From positions 310,001 through 374,000 of the forward strand of contig NZ_SPNJ01000003.1 in the NCBI RefSeq assembly GCF_004563925.1: a DNA stretch of 64,000 nt. Reading direction: 5' to 3'. The DNA comes from Herbaspirillum sp. 3R11 (GTDB lineage Bacteria > Pseudomonadota > Gammaproteobacteria > Burkholderiales > Burkholderiaceae_D). The notes under the pieces were generated by a model. It made no database searches and had not been told where the DNA came from. It saw only the letters and a list, made by a program, of their open reading frames with translations. The first letter of the stretch is position 1, and each line of letters begins with the position of its first letter. Shown here one piece after another: positions 62,153-64,000 of the stretch. The position numbers and the translations under genes are program-made.

Positions 62153-63391
62153 TTATTCGTTCAGGTCCGGCAGGAACACCGTCAATACGCCCGCCAGCGG
62201 CAGCAGCGAACACAGCAGGTAGACGTAAGCGATGCCGTACAGGTCGGCCAGATGTCCAAGCAGCGCCGCACCGATGCCGCCGAAACCGAACATCAGTCCG
62301 AAGAACACACCCGAAATCAAACCCACCTTGCCCGGCACCAGCTCCTGCGCATACACCACGATGGCCGAGAACGCCGACGCCAGGATGAAGCCGACGCACA
62401 CGCACAGCACACCGGTCCAGAACAGGTTGGCGTGCGGCAGCAGCAAGGCGAACGGCGCTGCGCCGAGGATGGAAAACCAGATCACGCGCTTGCGCCCGAT
62501 GCGGTCGCCGATCGGTCCGCCGAAGAAGGTGCCGGCCGCCACCGCGCCGAGGAACAGGAACAGCAGGATCTGCGAATCACCGACGGCCAGATGGAACCGG
62601 TCGATCAGATAGAAGGTGAAATAGCTGGTGAAACTCGCCATGTAAAAGTATTTGGAAAACACCAGCAACGCCAGCACCAGCAAAGCCTTCTTGATGGCAG
62701 CCGGCGACAGGTGATGATGCGCCGCCGCGCGCGCTTTCTTTGCACCGGTAGCCAGATGATGGCGATACCAATTGCTTACGCGCGACAGCACCACGATCGC
62801 CACCACTGCGAAGATGCAGAACCACGCGATGTTGGGTTGACCGAACGGCACCACGATCGCCGCCGCCAGCAGCGGTCCGAGCGCCGAGCCGGCATTGCCG
62901 CCGACCTGGAACGTCGACTGCGCAAAGCCGAAGCGACCGCCCGACGCCATGCGCGCGATACGCGAGGCTTCCGGGTGGAAGGTCGACGAGCCGACGCCGA
63001 TCATCCCCGCCGCCAGCAGGAACCAGCCGAAGCTGCCGGCCATCGACAGCAGGACGATGCCCAGCAGCGTGAACAGCGCGCCGCACGGCAGCAGCAATGG
63101 CTTGGGATGCTTGTCGGTATACATGCCGATCCACGGCTGTATCAGCGAGGCCGTGACCTGAAAGGTCAGCGTGATCAGGCCGACCTGGGTGAAAGTCAGT
63201 CCGTAGTTTTGCTTGAGCATCGGATAGATGGACGGCAACAGCGCCTGGATCAGGTCGTTGATCAGATGGGCGAAGCCGACCGCGAGCACGATGCGCAGCA
63301 CCAAGGGTGAACTGCCTTGTAGTGTGGCCGCCGGTGCGCTTGCAGCGGGCGCATCGGACAACACGGCGGGAGAGGATGTCTGGACGGTCAT
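62153..63391 (-). CDS. MFS transporter, fosmidomycin-resistance (Fsr) type
   Basis: A 412-residue protein with 12 predicted membrane helices and the Fsr-like N-terminal block GFAHLINDLIQALLPSIYPMLKQNYGLTFTQVGLITLTFQ. The typical MFS loop (MYTDKHPKPLLLP) follows TM2, and PEASRIARMASGGRFGFAQSTFQVGGNAGSALGPLL follows in TM4-5. Such pumps export drugs such as fosmidomycin; the true substrate is unknown. ATG 63389-63391 is likely; the frame is open to 63451. It is divergent from an AraC regulator. Confidence 0.9.
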   Translation of the reverse strand: MTVQTSSPAVLSDAPAASAPAATLQGSSPLVLRIVLAVGFAHLINDLIQALLPSIYPMLKQNYGLTFTQVGLITLTFQVTASLIQPWIGMYTDKHPKPLLLPCGALFTLLGIVLLSMAGSFGWFLLAAGMIGVGSSTFHPEASRIARMASGGRFGFAQSTFQVGGNAGSALGPLLAAAIVVPFGQPNIAWFCIFAVVAIVVLSRVSNWYRHHLATGAKKARAAAHHHLSPAAIKKALLVLALLVFSKYFYMASFTSYFTFYLIDRFHLAVGDSQILLFLFLGAVAAGTFFGGPIGDRIGRKRVIWFSILGAAPFALLLPHANLFWTGVLCVCVGFILASAFSAIVVYAQELVPGKVGLISGVFFGLMFGFGGIGAALLGHLADLYGIAYVYLLCSLLPLAGVLTVFLPDLNE

Positions 63392-63538
63392 GGCAATGAA
63401 AGGTGAGGTGGCAAGGAATGATGGAACGATGAGTGAATGGTATATTGACACTTAAAAACCGGAATGACATTTTCCGTCGATTAAGTGACAAAACCCTTTT
63501 TGACCTCACTCGCGCCCCTCCCCCCTCTTTTTCCTGCC

Positions 63539-64000
63539 ATGGTCCACACAGTCCACTCCAGCCCCAAGGCCGCACAGCTGCAGCACTTGCCGCATGCGGT
63601 AGTCGCCTTCAGCCGCGATTTCGATCACGACCAGTTGCTCGCCACGCACTCGCATCCGCGCGGCCAGTTGCTGTACGCAGCCGAAGGCGTCATGCAGGTG
63701 CGCACCGCGCACGGCCTTTGGGTGATCCCGCCGCAGCGCGCGCTGTGGGTGCCGTGCAGCCTGGCGCATGAAATCCGCATGCTCAGCGCGGTGCGCCTGC
63801 GCACGCTCTACATCCGTCCGCACGAATCGGAGCTGATCGGCGTCGAGTGCCGCCTGCTGGAAGTCAGCGCACTGCTGCGCGAACTGATCCTGGCGCTGCT
63901 GCAGGAAGAATCCGATTACGACACACGCGCCCGCGGCGGCCACCTGGCGCAACTGATCCTGTCGGAAATCGACGGCGCCGCCGCCATCCCGGTGGTGATT
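63539..64000 (+). CDS. AraC-family regulator, N-terminal part (truncated by window end)
   Basis: 154 residues to the right edge. A cupin-like AraC N-terminal domain is visible (HSHPRGQLLYAAEGVMQVRTAHGLWVIPPQRALWVPCSLAHEIRM, then LRTLYIRP), followed by ECRLLEVSALLRELILALL. The DNA-binding HTH lies beyond the window. It is divergent from the Fsr-like MFS gene (147 bp apart), a layout common for AraC-regulated exporters. Confidence 0.88.
   Translation, partial: MVHTVHSSPKAAQLQHLPHAVVAFSRDFDHDQLLATHSHPRGQLLYAAEGVMQVRTAHGLWVIPPQRALWVPCSLAHEIRMLSAVRLRTLYIRPHESELIGVECRLLEVSALLRELILALLQEESDYDTRARGGHLAQLILSEIDGAAAIPVVI

Overview
The window is a 64 kb, GC-rich, gene-dense chromosomal segment of a betaproteobacterium. 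The convergent yhbY-like / greA-carB-carA block, many TonB-dependent receptors, several AraC, LysR and MarR regulators and the overall codon use suggest Oxalobacteraceae, most like Herbaspirillum. That placement is inference from gene content and protein style; no 16S or other marker is present. I see no rRNA, tRNA, CRISPR array, phage or intact insertion sequence.

Layout. 1-6 kb: housekeeping genes. These are a YhbY-like 3' end, greA, and carB/carA with a strong terminator and a structured 5' leader. 6-9.7 kb: a NlpC/P60 cell-wall hydrolase, a patatin-like lipoprotein, and a TetR regulator with a matching palindromic operator in its own promoter and before the adjacent alpha/beta hydrolase. 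9.7-22.4 kb: three consecutive iron cell-surface-signalling modules. Each is a Fur box, a FecI-type ECF sigma factor, a FecR-type regulator and a TonB-dependent receptor with an N-terminal signalling domain. 22.5-27.5 kb: a MarR regulator with a secreted hydrolase, an AraC regulator divergent from a siderophore-interacting reductase and a flavin-type protein, and a PAS-GGDEF cyclase. 27.6-32.1 kb: an aldoxime dehydratase, a nitrilase, an outer-membrane transporter-like protein and a divergent AraC regulator. Together these look like an aldoxime to nitrile to carboxylic acid pathway.

32.2-38.4 kb: a MarR-controlled RND tripartite efflux operon with two copies of a palindromic operator. 38.5-41.2 kb: an N-formylglutamate amidohydrolase-like gene without a normal start codon, a transglutaminase-like gene and an EamA transporter. 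41.2-47.1 kb: a more AT-rich stretch with a beta-carbonic anhydrase, a sensor GGDEF protein and a LysR/GST pair. 47.1-50.4 kb: an FAH-family hydrolase, an SDR dehydrogenase and an MFS carrier, resembling the end of a non-phosphorylative deoxy-sugar-acid pathway. 50.4-55.5 kb: two chemoreceptors flanking a LysR/PACE efflux pair. 55.8-56.9 kb: OhrR/Ohr peroxide defence with clear operator repeats. 57-62.1 kb: a two-component system in a likely operon with a GFA-family protein and an overlooked 46-codon membrane ORF, divergent from a CcdA / thioredoxin-like / Tat-exported hydrolase operon. 62.1-64 kb: an Fsr-like MFS transporter and the 5' part of a divergent AraC regulator.

Two themes recur. 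One is acquisition of iron complexes without any siderophore synthesis genes in view. The other is small regulator/effector pairs for xenobiotics or oxidants, in which the operator can be read directly from palindromes shared between the regulator and effector promoters.
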